Source: Microbacterium esteraromaticum
Lineage (GTDB): Bacteria; Actinomycetota; Actinomycetes; Actinomycetales; Microbacteriaceae
Assembly (NCBI RefSeq): GCF_900163815.1
Contig: NZ_FUKO01000030.1
Location: 39,643-103,642, forward strand
Length of the DNA: 64,000 nt
Direction: 5' to 3'
The notes beneath the pieces were generated by a model. The model worked only from the letters and a program-made list of their open reading frames with translations. It was not told where the DNA came from and ran no database searches. A program made the position numbers and the translations under genes. Shown in pieces: positions 9,522 through 17,887 of this stretch. Positions within the stretch are counted from its first letter, which is position 1. Each line of letters opens with the position of its first letter.

Positions 9522-9814
9522 GGCTGCACGACGGGGCGTCCTTGAGCGATCCACTCGCCCGTGCCGCCCTCGACATTCGTCGCATCGTGGCCGCGCATCG
9601 AAAGCGCTTCGACCGCACGTCCGGAGCGTCCGCCAGCCTGACAGATCACATCGAAGGCCTCAGCGGGAAGCTCGGCCAGGCGATCGCCCAATTCGGAGAG
9701 CGGCAGGTTCACAGCACCCGGAACGTGGCCCGCGGCGTACTCATCGCGCTCGCGCACATCGATCAGGGGCACGCCTGTGCGGCCGGCGAGCTCTTCAACG
9801 GTGATGGTCTTCAT
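9518..9814 (-). CDS. Rhodanese-like domain protein
   Basis: This 98-residue single rhodanese domain has the catalytic loop CQAGGRSG with the active cysteine at about residue 58 and the motif LIDVRERDEYAAGHVPGAVN. Such proteins transfer sulfane sulfur via a cysteine persulfide. It heads a three-gene operon with glutaredoxin and a Dabb protein. The ATG at 9814 is the only start giving a complete domain. Confidence 0.92.
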   Translation of the reverse strand: MKTITVEELAGRTGVPLIDVRERDEYAAGHVPGAVNLPLSELGDRLAELPAEAFDVICQAGGRSGRAVEALSMRGHDATNVEGGTGEWIAQGRPVVQP

Positions 9815-9853
9815 GGCATCCTCTGGCGATCCGTTTTCTTTCCGGGCTCCACA

Positions 9854-9891
9854 GACACGAAGCGCCCATCCGAAGATAGGCGCTTGGTGTC
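9854..9891 (-). terminator. Hairpin terminator after bS22
   Basis: The arms GACACgaAGCGCC (9854-9866) and GGCGCTtgGTGTC (9879-9891) pair with one 2-nt internal mismatch pair around a 12-nt loop, 7 nt after the stop of the bS22 gene. Confidence 0.65.
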
Positions 9892-9898
9892 GTGCCGC

Positions 9899-9997
9899 TT
9901 ACTTCTTGTTGCGGCGCTGGTGGCGAGTCTTACGAAGCAATTTGCGGTGCTTCTTCTTCGCCATGCGCTTGCGGCGCTTCTTGATGACTGAACCCAC
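9899..9997 (-). CDS. 30S ribosomal protein bS22 (AURKAIP1/COX24-domain mini-protein)
   Basis: This 32-residue extremely basic peptide begins MGSVIKKRRKRMAKKK and ends RHQRRNKK. It matches the actinobacterial small-subunit protein bS22, which binds near the decoding centre of the 30S subunit. The GTG start is preceded by GAGG at a suitable distance. In mycobacteria the same gene lies beside a small HTH gene and proC; here the HTH gene is adjacent and proC is about 4.4 kb away, which supports the call. Confidence 0.92.
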   Translation of the reverse strand: MGSVIKKRRKRMAKKKHRKLLRKTRHQRRNKK

Positions 9998-10116
9998 GGA
10001 AACCTCACTAAGTCAGGGGTTGGATGCCACAAAGGCGGACACCCGGGTACGGGCACGGAAAATGCCTCGAACGATTCTAGCAAACGGTCGAGCCCCAACC
10101 CGACCGAGCGCTGTGA

Positions 10117-10308
10117 TCATCCTACGTCGGCTATTGGCTTGTTCATCGCATCGGCCACCGCCGACTCCGGCACGCGGTAGCTGCGGCCGAAGCGAATCGC
10201 GGGCAACTCGCCAGCGTGAACCAGCCGATACACGGTCATCTTGGACACGCGCATCAGCTCGGCGACCTCGGCCACCGTCAGGAATCGAACATCTTGAACG
10301 TCGGGCAT
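10117..10308 (-). CDS. Small helix-turn-helix protein (excisionase/MerR-like fold)
   Basis: The 63-residue protein is a single excisionase-type HTH: LTVAEVAELMRVSKMTVYRL is the helix pair, and IRFGRSYRVPESAV is the wing. It is the conserved partner of bS22 in actinobacteria (mycobacterial Rv0500A-like by position and pattern) rather than a phage excisionase. I chose the ATG at 10308 because GGGG precedes it and the domain begins directly after. The DNA target is unknown. Confidence 0.86.
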   Translation of the reverse strand: MPDVQDVRFLTVAEVAELMRVSKMTVYRLVHAGELPAIRFGRSYRVPESAVADAMNKPIADVG

Positions 10309-10397
10309 CCCCCGTACCCCTTTCTGCTGATGCACAGCATATGGGGTAGGTGCGACGCCTGTAAACCGATGGGGCGGATGTTATTGCTGTGAACGAG

Positions 10398-10814
10398 TCA
10401 GACGCCGCGGCGCTTGAACGCCGAGGCGACGGCATATTTCGCGGATGCTGCCGCACGGCCGACCACTTCGGCAGCGTGCGCGGCACTGCCGGGCAGCGGC
10501 CCAACCGGGTACTCGATGTCGGGCGCCTGGTCGCCATAGGCGTCGACGAGGAACGGCACGAGCCAATCGTCGATCTGCTCCAGCGGCTCGACCGCCAGAC
10601 TGTAAAAACGCCGCTGACCGTCTTCGCGCACGGTGACAAGCTCCGCATCGCGGAGCACCTTCAGATGCTTCGACACCGTGGGCTGACTGATCCCGAGCTC
10701 ACCGACGATCTCGGTCACGCTCGTGCCCCCATCACTCTGCGACGACTGGCTCAGCAGCAGCCGGAGGATGTCGCGCCTCGTGCCGTCAGCGATCACGTCG
10801 AAGATGTCGGTCAT
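10398..10814 (-). CDS. ArsR-family winged-helix regulator
   Basis: The 138-residue protein has a clear ArsR-type HTH: MTDIFDVIADGTRRDILRLL, then ISQPTVSKHLKVLRDAELV as the recognition helix and a wing REDGQRRFYSL. The C-terminal 50 residues form an Ala-rich tail with no cysteine metal site. It diverges from trkH with a 94-nt gap, so it may regulate potassium uptake, but that is inference. The ATG at 10814 gives the normal ArsR N-terminus. Confidence 0.88.
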   Translation of the reverse strand: MTDIFDVIADGTRRDILRLLLSQSSQSDGGTSVTEIVGELGISQPTVSKHLKVLRDAELVTVREDGQRRFYSLAVEPLEQIDDWLVPFLVDAYGDQAPDIEYPVGPLPGSAAHAAEVVGRAAASAKYAVASAFKRRGV

Positions 10815-10859
10815 GCCATCAGGGTAGTCGGCGCGAGCACGGAGTACCATGACGAGGGC

Positions 10860-10887
10860 TTGACGAAGAGCGTCGCGCGAGTAAGAA
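10860..10887 (+). promoter_or_regulatory. Sigma-A-like promoter of trkH
   Basis: A -35-like TTGACG (10860-10865) and -10-like TAAGAA (10882-10887) are separated by 16 nt. Transcription would start near 10894, just before the Shine-Dalgarno GAAGGGGG and the ATG at 10909. Confidence 0.5.
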
Positions 10888-10908
10888 CATGCAGCAGAAG
10901 GGGGATCG

Positions 10909-12339
10909 ATGTCGGGCATGATGTCGGCATCCTTCACGCAGCATCGCTTTCGAGGAACTGCCCGAGGGATCAGGCACATCGTCACCTCGTCGCCGTCGCG
11001 GTTCGCGATCGTCATCTTCGCCGCGCTGATCCTGCTGTTCACCGGGCTGCTGTCGTTGCCGATCGCGTCGGCAGACGGCACGGTCACTCCGCTCAGCGAC
11101 GCGCTGTTCACCGCGGTCTCGACGATCTGCGTCACCGGTCTCACCACGGTCGACATGAGTTCGCACTGGTCGCCCTTCGGTCACGTCGTCGTGTTCGTCG
11201 GCGTGAACATCGGTGGACTGGGCGTGCTCACCCTGGCATCTCTGCTGGGCATGGTCATCTCCAAGCGTCTGGGCCTTCGCGCCAAACTGCTGGCTGCCGG
11301 CGACACCAACCCGCTGCGCGCTCACGGCGGTGTCGTCAACGAGAGCCAGACCGTGCGCCTGGGCGAGGTCGGCCAGCTGCTGACGACAGTCGCACTCTCG
11401 GCGCTCATCATCGAAGGCACCCTCGCGGTACTGCTGTATCCCGCTCTGGTGATGGCCGGAGTGAATCCGATCTCAGCCCTGTGGGAAGCGCCGTACTTCG
11501 CCGCCATGGCCTTCACGAACACGGGCTTCGCGCCGAACGCCGGCGGCGTCGCCATCTTCGCCGATGACTACCTCGTGCTGACTCTGCTGATGATCGGCGT
11601 CTTCCTGGGCAGCATCGGCTTCCCCGTGATCTACACCCTCGCCAAGCACGTCTGGCACGTGAAGCGCTGGTCTCTGCACTCCAAACTCACCCTCATCACC
11701 ACGACCCTGCTCTTCGTGCTCGGCGCCGCGGTGTTCCTCATCCTGGAGTACGACAACCCGGCCACCTTCGGTTCGATGGATGCCGGGGACACGACTCTGC
11801 AGGCATTCTTCTTATCGGCGATGACACGGTCCGGCGGTTTCAACGTCATCGACATGTCGGATCTGAACGGGTCGTCGATGCTCGCCGTGTGCATGCTGAT
11901 GTTCGTCGGCGGCGGATCAGCATCCACCGCCGGCGGCATCAAAGTGACCACCCTCGCGGTGCTGTCCATCGCCGTCTGGTCCGAGGCGCGCGGTCGGCAG
12001 TCCGTCGAGGCGTTCGGGCGCCGCATCCCGAGCGACGTGCAGCGCGTGGCGCTCAGCGTCGTCGCCTGGGGCGCGACCATCGTGGCGCTGTCGACGGTGG
12101 CGATCGCCCAGATCACGAAGGCCCCGATCATCGATGTTCTCTTCGACGTCATCTCCGCGTTCGGCACCGTCGGGCTCTCTTCAGGCCTGACGGAGACGCT
12201 CCCGGATTCGGCCTCGTACGTGCTCGCCGCCACGATCTTCATGGGGCGCGTTGGTACAGTGACTCTCGCCGCGGCAGTCGCCGCGACATCACGTTCGCAG
12301 CTCTACTCGCTGCCAGTGGAAAGGCCGATCGTTGGTTGA
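10909..12339 (+). CDS. trkH: TrkH family potassium uptake membrane protein
   Basis: The 476-residue channel-like protein has four pore loops with selectivity glycines: CVTGLTTVD, FTNTGFAPN, MTRSGGFNVID and FGTVGLSSG. These form the K+ filter of TrkH/KtrB proteins, and about eight membrane helices surround them. It imports potassium when gated by the cytoplasmic RCK subunit encoded by the next, overlapping gene. The ATG has a strong GAAGGGGG Shine-Dalgarno. Confidence 0.95.
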   Translation: MSGMMSASFTQHRFRGTARGIRHIVTSSPSRFAIVIFAALILLFTGLLSLPIASADGTVTPLSDALFTAVSTICVTGLTTVDMSSHWSPFGHVVVFVGVNIGGLGVLTLASLLGMVISKRLGLRAKLLAAGDTNPLRAHGGVVNESQTVRLGEVGQLLTTVALSALIIEGTLAVLLYPALVMAGVNPISALWEAPYFAAMAFTNTGFAPNAGGVAIFADDYLVLTLLMIGVFLGSIGFPVIYTLAKHVWHVKRWSLHSKLTLITTTLLFVLGAAVFLILEYDNPATFGSMDAGDTTLQAFFLSAMTRSGGFNVIDMSDLNGSSMLAVCMLMFVGGGSASTAGGIKVTTLAVLSIAVWSEARGRQSVEAFGRRIPSDVQRVALSVVAWGATIVALSTVAIAQITKAPIIDVLFDVISAFGTVGLSSGLTETLPDSASYVLAATIFMGRVGTVTLAAAVAATSRSQLYSLPVERPIVG

Positions 12340-13003
12340 GATGGTGCGGGGAGACGCCCCGGTGCTCGTGATCGGACTCGGTCGCTTCGGCGCCGCCTGC
12401 GCCGGAGAACTCGACCGCCTCGACCGCGAGGTGCTCGCGATCGACGGCAGCCTCGAACTCGTGCAGAAGTGGTCGGAGCGGGTCACGCACACCGTGCAGG
12501 CCGACGCGCGCAACATCGACGCGCTGCGCCAGATCGGCGCGCAGGACTTCCAAGTCGCCGTCGTCGCCGTCGGGTCCCTCATCGAGGCATCCGTGCTGAT
12601 CACCGCCAACCTCGTCGACCTGAAAGTGCCGCAGATCTGGGCGAAGGCGGTCTCGCAGTCGCACGGCAAGATCCTCGCTCGCGTCGGCGCGAACCACGTC
12701 ATCTACCCCGAGCGCGAAGCCGGTGAGCGCGTCGCGCACCTGGTCAGCGGTCGGATGCTGGACTTCATCCGCTTCGACGACGACTTCGTGCTGGCGAAGA
12801 TGTATCCGCCGAAGTTCATCCGCGGCATCGGACTGAACGAATCGGGTGTGCGCACGAAGTACAAGGTCACCGTCGTCGGCGTGAAGAGCCCAGGCAAGCC
12901 GTTCCGCTACGCCGAGGCCAACACAGTCGTCACCAACCACGACCTCATCATCGTCTCAGGCACCAGCAGTGACATCGAGCGGTTCTCAGACCTGGATCGC
13001 TAG
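12332..13003 (+). CDS. trkA: TrkA family potassium uptake protein (RCK subunit)
   Basis: The 223-residue protein has an N-terminal Rossmann RCK_N domain (VLVIGLGRFGAACAGELDRL) with a nucleotide-binding G-x-G-x-x-G and acidic VLAIDGS, followed by an RCK_C domain. It binds NAD(H) or adenine nucleotides and gates TrkH. The TTG at 12332 is preferred because GGAAAGG lies 7 nt before it, giving an 8-nt overlap with trkH; ATG 12341 is an alternative. The single RCK unit is Ktr-like. Confidence 0.92.
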   Translation: MVEMVRGDAPVLVIGLGRFGAACAGELDRLDREVLAIDGSLELVQKWSERVTHTVQADARNIDALRQIGAQDFQVAVVAVGSLIEASVLITANLVDLKVPQIWAKAVSQSHGKILARVGANHVIYPEREAGERVAHLVSGRMLDFIRFDDDFVLAKMYPPKFIRGIGLNESGVRTKYKVTVVGVKSPGKPFRYAEANTVVTNHDLIIVSGTSSDIERFSDLDR

Positions 13004-13109
13004 CCCGCCCTGACGCCAACCTGAAAGCCGATTCACATTCGGAACGGGTGAGGACTAGAGTCGTGCTCAGCACGCGGCACGGCCGCCGCGGCGGAACGAA
13101 GGAGCCGCG

Positions 13110-14180
13110 ATGAGCACCCCAGAGAAGACCCTTTTCGATGGCATCAGCGCACGTGTGATCAGTACATCGCGCGTCGCCGCGAACGTGCTCGAGAGGGACG
13201 GTGACGACGCATCCGCTCCGGCCCAGAAGACGGTCGTGCTCGTGCACGGCAACGTCTCATCTGCCCTGTTCTGGCAGGAGATCATGCTGCTGCTCCCCGC
13301 CGATCTGCGGGTCATCGCGGTAGATCTGCGCGGTTTCGGCGGCAGCGAATCCGTGCCGGTGGATGCGACCCGTGGACTGCGCGACTTCAGCGACGACATC
13401 GCCGACGTACTGGCCGAGCTCGGCGTGCCGTCGGCGCACCTGGTCGGCTGGTCGATGGGCGGCGGCGTCGTCATGCAGTACGCACTCGACTACGCCGTGC
13501 AGAGCCTGACCCTTCAGGCGCCGGTGTCGCCTTACGGCTTCGGCGGCACGCGTCGCGATGGATCCCGCCTCACCGATGACGACGCCGGATGCGGTGGCGG
13601 CGGCGCCAATCCTGATTTCGTCGAGCGGCTGCAGAACAAGGATCACAGCGACGAGGCGCCGACCTCACCGCGCAACGTGTTCCGATCGAGTTACGTCTCG
13701 GAGGGTTTCCAGACGCCGCACGAAGACCTGTGGGTGGCGTCGATGCTCACCACGTCGACAGCAGTGGGCAACTACCCGGGAGACGGCATCGCGAGCGAGA
13801 ACTGGCCCGGTTTTGGGGCCGGTGTGCGCGGCGTGCTCAACACCATGGCGCCGGGGTATTTCAATGCATCCGGAATCGTCGATCTCGCGGTGAAACCGCC
13901 GGTGCTGTGGGTGCGCGGCACCGCGGATGCCATCGTGTCGGACGCCTCCTTCTTCGATCTGAATCACCTCGGCGCACTCGGGGTCATCCCCGGCTGGCCC
14001 GGCGCAGACGTCGCCCCGGCACAGGAGATGGTGTCGCAGACACGAGACGTGCTCGACGCCTACGCCGCCGGCGGCGGGCGGGTCACCGAGTTGAGCTGGG
14101 AAGGCGTCGGCCACTCGCCGCACCTGGAGCGCCCCGAAGAGTTCTGCACCGCGCTCGTCGCGCACATCGCGTCGGCCTGA
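13110..14180 (+). CDS. Alpha/beta hydrolase
   Basis: The 356-residue alpha/beta-hydrolase has the oxyanion region VLVHGNVSS, nucleophile elbow GWSMGGG (Ser) and a C-terminal catalytic His in GVGHSPHLERPEEF. A Gly-rich insertion DDDAGCGGGGANPDF lies in the cap region. The substrate is unknown; the overall pattern is that of esterases, lipases or C-C hydrolases. AAGGAG precedes the ATG. The gene ends at a nested inverted repeat shared with convergent proC. Confidence 0.88.
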   Translation: MSTPEKTLFDGISARVISTSRVAANVLERDGDDASAPAQKTVVLVHGNVSSALFWQEIMLLLPADLRVIAVDLRGFGGSESVPVDATRGLRDFSDDIADVLAELGVPSAHLVGWSMGGGVVMQYALDYAVQSLTLQAPVSPYGFGGTRRDGSRLTDDDAGCGGGGANPDFVERLQNKDHSDEAPTSPRNVFRSSYVSEGFQTPHEDLWVASMLTTSTAVGNYPGDGIASENWPGFGAGVRGVLNTMAPGYFNASGIVDLAVKPPVLWVRGTADAIVSDASFFDLNHLGALGVIPGWPGADVAPAQEMVSQTRDVLDAYAAGGGRVTELSWEGVGHSPHLERPEEFCTALVAHIASA

Positions 14181-14217
14181 CAGCATCCGCATCTCGCCTC
14201 GGCCCGCTCCCGTTGGC

Positions 14218-14290
14218 GAGAACAGGCGATCACGCGAGATCAGGCTGTTTTCACCAGAATCAGCCTGATCTGGGCGAATCGCCTGTTCTC
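14218..14290. terminator. Nested inverted repeat between convergent hydrolase and proC
   Basis: The outer arms GAGAACAGGCGAT (14218-14230) and ATCGCCTGTTCTC (14278-14290) are perfect. An inner 10-bp stem GATCAGGCTG / CAGCCTGATC (14238-14247 with 14261-14270) adds a second pairing layer. The layout matches the nested hairpins at 4807 and 6328, but the sequence differs. Confidence 0.65.
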
Positions 14291-14370
14291 AGCGGGCGTC
14301 GGGAGCGCACAGCGGGCGTCGGGAGCGCGCAGCGGGCGTCGGGCGCGCGCAGCGGGTGTCGGGCGCGCTC
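14291..14370. repeat. Four tandem 20-bp repeats ending at the proC stop codon
   Basis: The unit AGCGGGCGTCGGGAGCGCGC is repeated four times with one to three changes per copy. The array starts directly after the right arm of the nested hairpin and its last two bases are part of the proC stop codon. It is non-coding unless proC reads through. Confidence 0.85.
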
Positions 14371-15208
14371 AGCTGCCCGTCGCGAGCTCGTTCGCGCGGG
14401 CGAGTGCCGCTGCCGTGGCGCGGGCGAACATCTCATCGAGTCCGGCTTCCTGCATGACGGCGACGGCGCGCTCAGTCGTTCCCTTCGGGCTCGTGACGCG
14501 GCGGCGGAGTTCCGCGGGCTCCTCGCCGGATGCTTCCAGCAGGGCGGCCGCGCCGATGAATGTCTGCTCGGCCATGAGGCGCGCATCCGCATCCGAGAAG
14601 CCCATGCCCTGCGCCGCTTTCGCGAGCTCTTCGATGAGCAGGAAGACGTAGGCGGGGCCCGATCCGGAAACCGTCGAGAGCGGATCGATCTGCGATTCCG
14701 GCACCTCGATCACCGCGCCGACGGTCTCGAACAGCGCGCGCACGAGCGCCATATCGTCGGCATCCGCCGCTGCCCCGGCCGCAAGCCCCGTGACGGCGCG
14801 TCCGACGGTGGCCGGAGTGTTCGGCATCGAGCGGATCACGCGAACGCCTTCGCCGAGGCCTGCTGCGAAGGTGTCGAGAGTGACGCCGGCCGCCAGGCTC
14901 ACGACGATCGCATCATCGCGCAGCGACGGCGCGATCTCACGCAGCAGGTCGGGCACCATCGCCGGCTTCACGCCGACGAGGAGGATGCGGGCGGATGCTG
15001 CGGCATCCGTGTTCCCTGCCGGATTCTCCTCCAGCGCGACGCTCGTGACGCCGTCGAGGGATGCCAGAGCATCCGCCTTCTCTCGGGAGCGATTCGTGGC
15101 GACGATGCCGCCTTCTACTGGAACACCGGACGCGACGACGCCGTGCAGGATCGCACCGCCCATCGAGCCGGCACCGAGGAACGCGAGAGAAGGAAGCGAG
15201 TCGACCAT
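14369..15208 (-). CDS. proC: Pyrroline-5-carboxylate reductase
   Basis: The 279-residue enzyme reduces 1-pyrroline-5-carboxylate to L-proline with NAD(P)H, the last step of proline synthesis. It shows the N-terminal Rossmann motif FLGAGSMGGAIL and the C-terminal family signature region around STVSGSGPAYVFLLIEELA. TAGAAT ends 6 nt before the ATG, a leaderless arrangement. Length is standard. Confidence 0.96.
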   Translation of the reverse strand: MVDSLPSLAFLGAGSMGGAILHGVVASGVPVEGGIVATNRSREKADALASLDGVTSVALEENPAGNTDAAASARILLVGVKPAMVPDLLREIAPSLRDDAIVVSLAAGVTLDTFAAGLGEGVRVIRSMPNTPATVGRAVTGLAAGAAADADDMALVRALFETVGAVIEVPESQIDPLSTVSGSGPAYVFLLIEELAKAAQGMGFSDADARLMAEQTFIGAAALLEASGEEPAELRRRVTSPKGTTERAVAVMQEAGLDEMFARATAAALARANELATGS

Positions 15209-15284
15209 GGGGCAATTCTACGAGTCGCGGCACGCCGATTGTCGGGCCCCTGCCCTCGAGCAGGGTGCACCGTAGACTCGGGCT

Positions 15285-16256
15285 ATGAGCGCATCCGGCG
15301 GCAATAAGGCGATCATCGCGGCATTCCTGGCGAATATGGGCATTGCCCTCGCCAAGTTCGTGGCGTGGGCGCTGTCGGGTTCCGCCTCGATGCTTGCTGA
15401 GGCCATCCACTCGGTCGCCGACTCGGGCAACCAGCTGCTCCTCCTGCTCGGCGGACGCAAGGCCAAGAAGGAGGCTGATCGCGAGCATCCGTTCGGCTAC
15501 GGCCGTGAGCGCTACGTCTCGGCATTCGTCGTATCGATCATCCTGTTCTCGGTCGGTGGCCTGTTCGCGATCTACGAGGGCGTGCAGAAGATCGCGGATC
15601 CGCATGAACTGGATCCGGCCTGGTGGTGGCTGCCGCTGGTCGTGCTGGTGATCGCGATCGGACTGGAGTCGTTCTCGCTGCGCACCGCGGTCAAGGAGAG
15701 CAACGAGGTGCGCAAGAAGGGCCAGTCGTGGGTGTCGTTCATCCGCCGCTCCAAGGCACCCGAGTTGCCCGTCGTGCTGCTGGAGGACACGGGCGCCCTC
15801 GTCGGCCTGACCTTCGCGCTGTTCGGGGTCGGACTCACACTCATCACCGGAAACCCGCTGTTCGATGCGCTCGGCACGCTGATGATCGGCATCCTGCTGA
15901 TCGTGATCGCGGTCATCCTCGGCATCGAGACCAAGAGCCTGCTCGTCGGCGAAGGCGCGGGCCGCGCTGACCACGACTTGATCGTCGAGGCGATCTCCGG
16001 CGGGCCCGACGTGCAGAGGCTCATCCACATGAAGACGCTGTACCTCGGTCCGGATGAGCTGATGGTCGCGGCGAAGATCGCACTGAAGGCAGACAAATCG
16101 GTGCGCGAGGCAGCATCCGATATCGACGAGATCGAGAAGCGGATTCGGGATGCCGTGCCAGCCGCACGCGTCATCTATCTGGAGCCGGACGTCTACCGAC
16201 CCTCCCTCGACCCGGAGCCGCCAACAGACGCGTTCGTCTTCAAGTCCTCGGACTGA
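15285..16256 (+). CDS. Cation diffusion facilitator family metal transporter
   Basis: The 323-residue CDF protein has six membrane helices and the metal-site motifs HSVADS (helix 2) and LEDTGALVG (helix 5), where the usual HxxxD is replaced by an ExD-like variant. A cytoplasmic ferredoxin-like domain follows. CDF proteins export Zn2+, Fe2+, Mn2+ or Co2+ in exchange for protons. TAGACT ends 6 nt before the ATG, suggesting a leaderless mRNA. It is divergent from proC. Confidence 0.92.
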   Translation: MSASGGNKAIIAAFLANMGIALAKFVAWALSGSASMLAEAIHSVADSGNQLLLLLGGRKAKKEADREHPFGYGRERYVSAFVVSIILFSVGGLFAIYEGVQKIADPHELDPAWWWLPLVVLVIAIGLESFSLRTAVKESNEVRKKGQSWVSFIRRSKAPELPVVLLEDTGALVGLTFALFGVGLTLITGNPLFDALGTLMIGILLIVIAVILGIETKSLLVGEGAGRADHDLIVEAISGGPDVQRLIHMKTLYLGPDELMVAAKIALKADKSVREAASDIDEIEKRIRDAVPAARVIYLEPDVYRPSLDPEPPTDAFVFKSSD

Positions 16257-16263
16257 CGCCGCG

Positions 16264-17154
16264 GTGACCGATGAGTTCCGCGCGGCGCTGGCGCGAACCG
16301 ACCTGCCTGTCGAGCTGCGGCACAAGCTTCGGGCTGTGCAGAATGTACTCGACGGCGATGATCAGGCGACGTTGCAGTCGTTCTCGCTGATCAACGACGA
16401 GCCGTATGCCGTGATCTCTTTCGGCGACGTCGACGCCGCCGACCTCGTCGTGTATCTGATGCACGGGATCGACACGAGACTCGACGTTCTGCCGGGTTGG
16501 GCGGATGCCGGTCAACGCGTCTGCGCAGATGTGATCCGCAGCTGTGTGGCGCGCGGCGAGCCACGACGCATCGCCACGATCGTGTGGTTCGGCTGGGATT
16601 CCGGCACGCACACGTCAGCTCTGGCCACCAAGCACGCCACGGTGGGTGCCGCTCAGCTCGCCATCGATATCGATCGGGTGGCGTTGCGCAATCCGCACGC
16701 GCAGATCGCTCTCGTGACCTACTCGTACTCGTCGACGCTGCTGGGTGAACTGTTCGCGCTGAACATCGCCGAGCATGTGCGAATCGCGTTCTCGATCGCC
16801 TCGGCCGGGGTCACGCACGCAGCCAGCACGGCGCTCGCCGATGCCATCGCTCAGGGCAGGCTCACGCTCTACGCGACCGAGGGGGCGAACGACAGCATCG
16901 CGCCACTCGGCCGGCTCGGCGCGCACCCGGTGGATCCGCGCGACATCCGCGGCGTCATCGGATACGACTGCGACGGCGGCGAAGCACCGGGTGTCGATGG
17001 TGGCATCGTGATCGGCATCCCGGTCGACGGACACGCGTCGCAGACATCGATCGACGAGCACGGCAGCAAACATCCGGGATATTACGACGAGCGCGCGCAG
17101 GGGTACCTGACACTCGTCGCGCGACTAGCGGATGCTGCGATAGCGGTGCGCTGA
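16264..17154 (+). CDS. Alpha/beta hydrolase of the DUF1023 type
   Basis: The 296-residue protein resembles actinobacterial DUF1023 hydrolases: VVYLMHGIDT near the expected oxyanion strand, a long helical region, and a nucleophile elbow at ALVTYSYSSTLLGEL. The usual GHSYGS is replaced by TYSYSS, which keeps the serine but changes both flanking glycines. A C-terminal DGHASQTSIDEHGSKHPGYY segment may supply the catalytic His. The GTG start is 7 nt after the CDF stop, so it is probably co-transcribed. Confidence 0.75.
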   Translation: MTDEFRAALARTDLPVELRHKLRAVQNVLDGDDQATLQSFSLINDEPYAVISFGDVDAADLVVYLMHGIDTRLDVLPGWADAGQRVCADVIRSCVARGEPRRIATIVWFGWDSGTHTSALATKHATVGAAQLAIDIDRVALRNPHAQIALVTYSYSSTLLGELFALNIAEHVRIAFSIASAGVTHAASTALADAIAQGRLTLYATEGANDSIAPLGRLGAHPVDPRDIRGVIGYDCDGGEAPGVDGGIVIGIPVDGHASQTSIDEHGSKHPGYYDERAQGYLTLVARLADAAIAVR

Positions 17155-17161
17155 GGCGGGG

Positions 17162-17617
17162 TCAGCGGCGGGCTTCGAAAAAGCCGCGGAGCAGGGCTGT
17201 GGCAGCATCCGCTTCGACGCCGCCGATGACTTCGGCACGGTAGGGCAGTCTCCGGTCGCGCAGCAGGTCGTACATCGAACCCGCGGCCCCGGCTTTCTCG
17301 TCCCAGGCGCCGAAGACCACGCGGCCGATGCGCGCCTGCAGGATGGCTCCTGCGCACATGACGCAGGGCTCGAGTGTGACGACGAGCGTGTGGTTCTCCA
17401 GATTCCAGGAACCGACGTTCGCTGCCGCCGTGCGCAGAGCGATGATCTCGGCGTGGCCGGTGGGATCGTGATTCTGCTCGCGCAGGTTGTGGCCCTCGCC
17501 GATGATGCCTCCGACGGCGTCCATGACGACCGCGCCGACAGGAACGTCGCCCGCCGCACCCGCTTCTGCTGCGAGCGCGAGCGCGCGCTTCATCGCGTGG
17601 TCATCGGCTGCGGTCAT
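17162..17617 (-). CDS. tadA: tRNA-specific adenosine deaminase
   Basis: The 151-residue zinc deaminase converts A34 to inosine in tRNA-Arg. The catalytic motif HAEIIALR and the zinc ligands PCVMCAGAI are intact, and the N-terminal PVGAVVMD is typical. A GGAGG Shine-Dalgarno precedes the ATG. It converges on the DUF1023 gene with only 7 nt between stop codons, with no terminator visible. Confidence 0.94.
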   Translation of the reverse strand: MTAADDHAMKRALALAAEAGAAGDVPVGAVVMDAVGGIIGEGHNLREQNHDPTGHAEIIALRTAAANVGSWNLENHTLVVTLEPCVMCAGAILQARIGRVVFGAWDEKAGAAGSMYDLLRDRRLPYRAEVIGGVEADAATALLRGFFEARR

Positions 17618-17644
17618 GGGATCCTCCGTCGATCGAGCCTAGTC

Positions 17645-17674
17645 TTCAGCATCCGCCTCTCGGAGGATGCTGAA
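17645..17674. repeat. Perfect 10-bp inverted repeat upstream of tadA
   Basis: TTCAGCATCC (17645-17654) and GGATGCTGAA (17665-17674) are perfect inverted copies around a 10-nt spacer in the divergent region between tadA and the small membrane protein gene. Each arm contains the GGATGC/GCATCC word. Confidence 0.6.
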
Positions 17675-17728
17675 ATCTCACCCCTGCGGCGGAGGTGGAC
17701 GACCGAGCATCTCCGTACCGTTGCAGAT

Positions 17729-17878
17729 ATGGAAAACCCTGCCCTTTACATCATCCTGGTCGTCTCGCTCCCGGCGCTCCTGGTGGGCGTTCTGACCACT
17801 CTCAATGCCAAGAAGACCAACGCCTCATGGCGCGCCCGTCGCGAAGCCCGCGCGCACGCGAAGGTCGCGGGCCAGTAA
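17729..17878 (+). CDS. Small single-pass membrane protein upstream of upp
   Basis: The 49-residue protein has one membrane helix (YIILVVSLPALLVGVLTTL) followed by a basic tail rich in Lys/Arg (KKTNASWRARREARAHAK), so the tail should face the cytoplasm. I do not recognise a named family. TACCGT ends 7 nt before the ATG, suggesting a leaderless mRNA. Its stop is 9 nt before the upp start. Confidence 0.7.
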   Translation: MENPALYIILVVSLPALLVGVLTTLNAKKTNASWRARREARAHAKVAGQ

Positions 17879-17887
17879 CCTGTATCC

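Noticed and set aside
14291..14370. CRISPR-like repeats
   Set aside because: The 20-bp units have no spacers and no cas genes are present; it is a simple tandem array.
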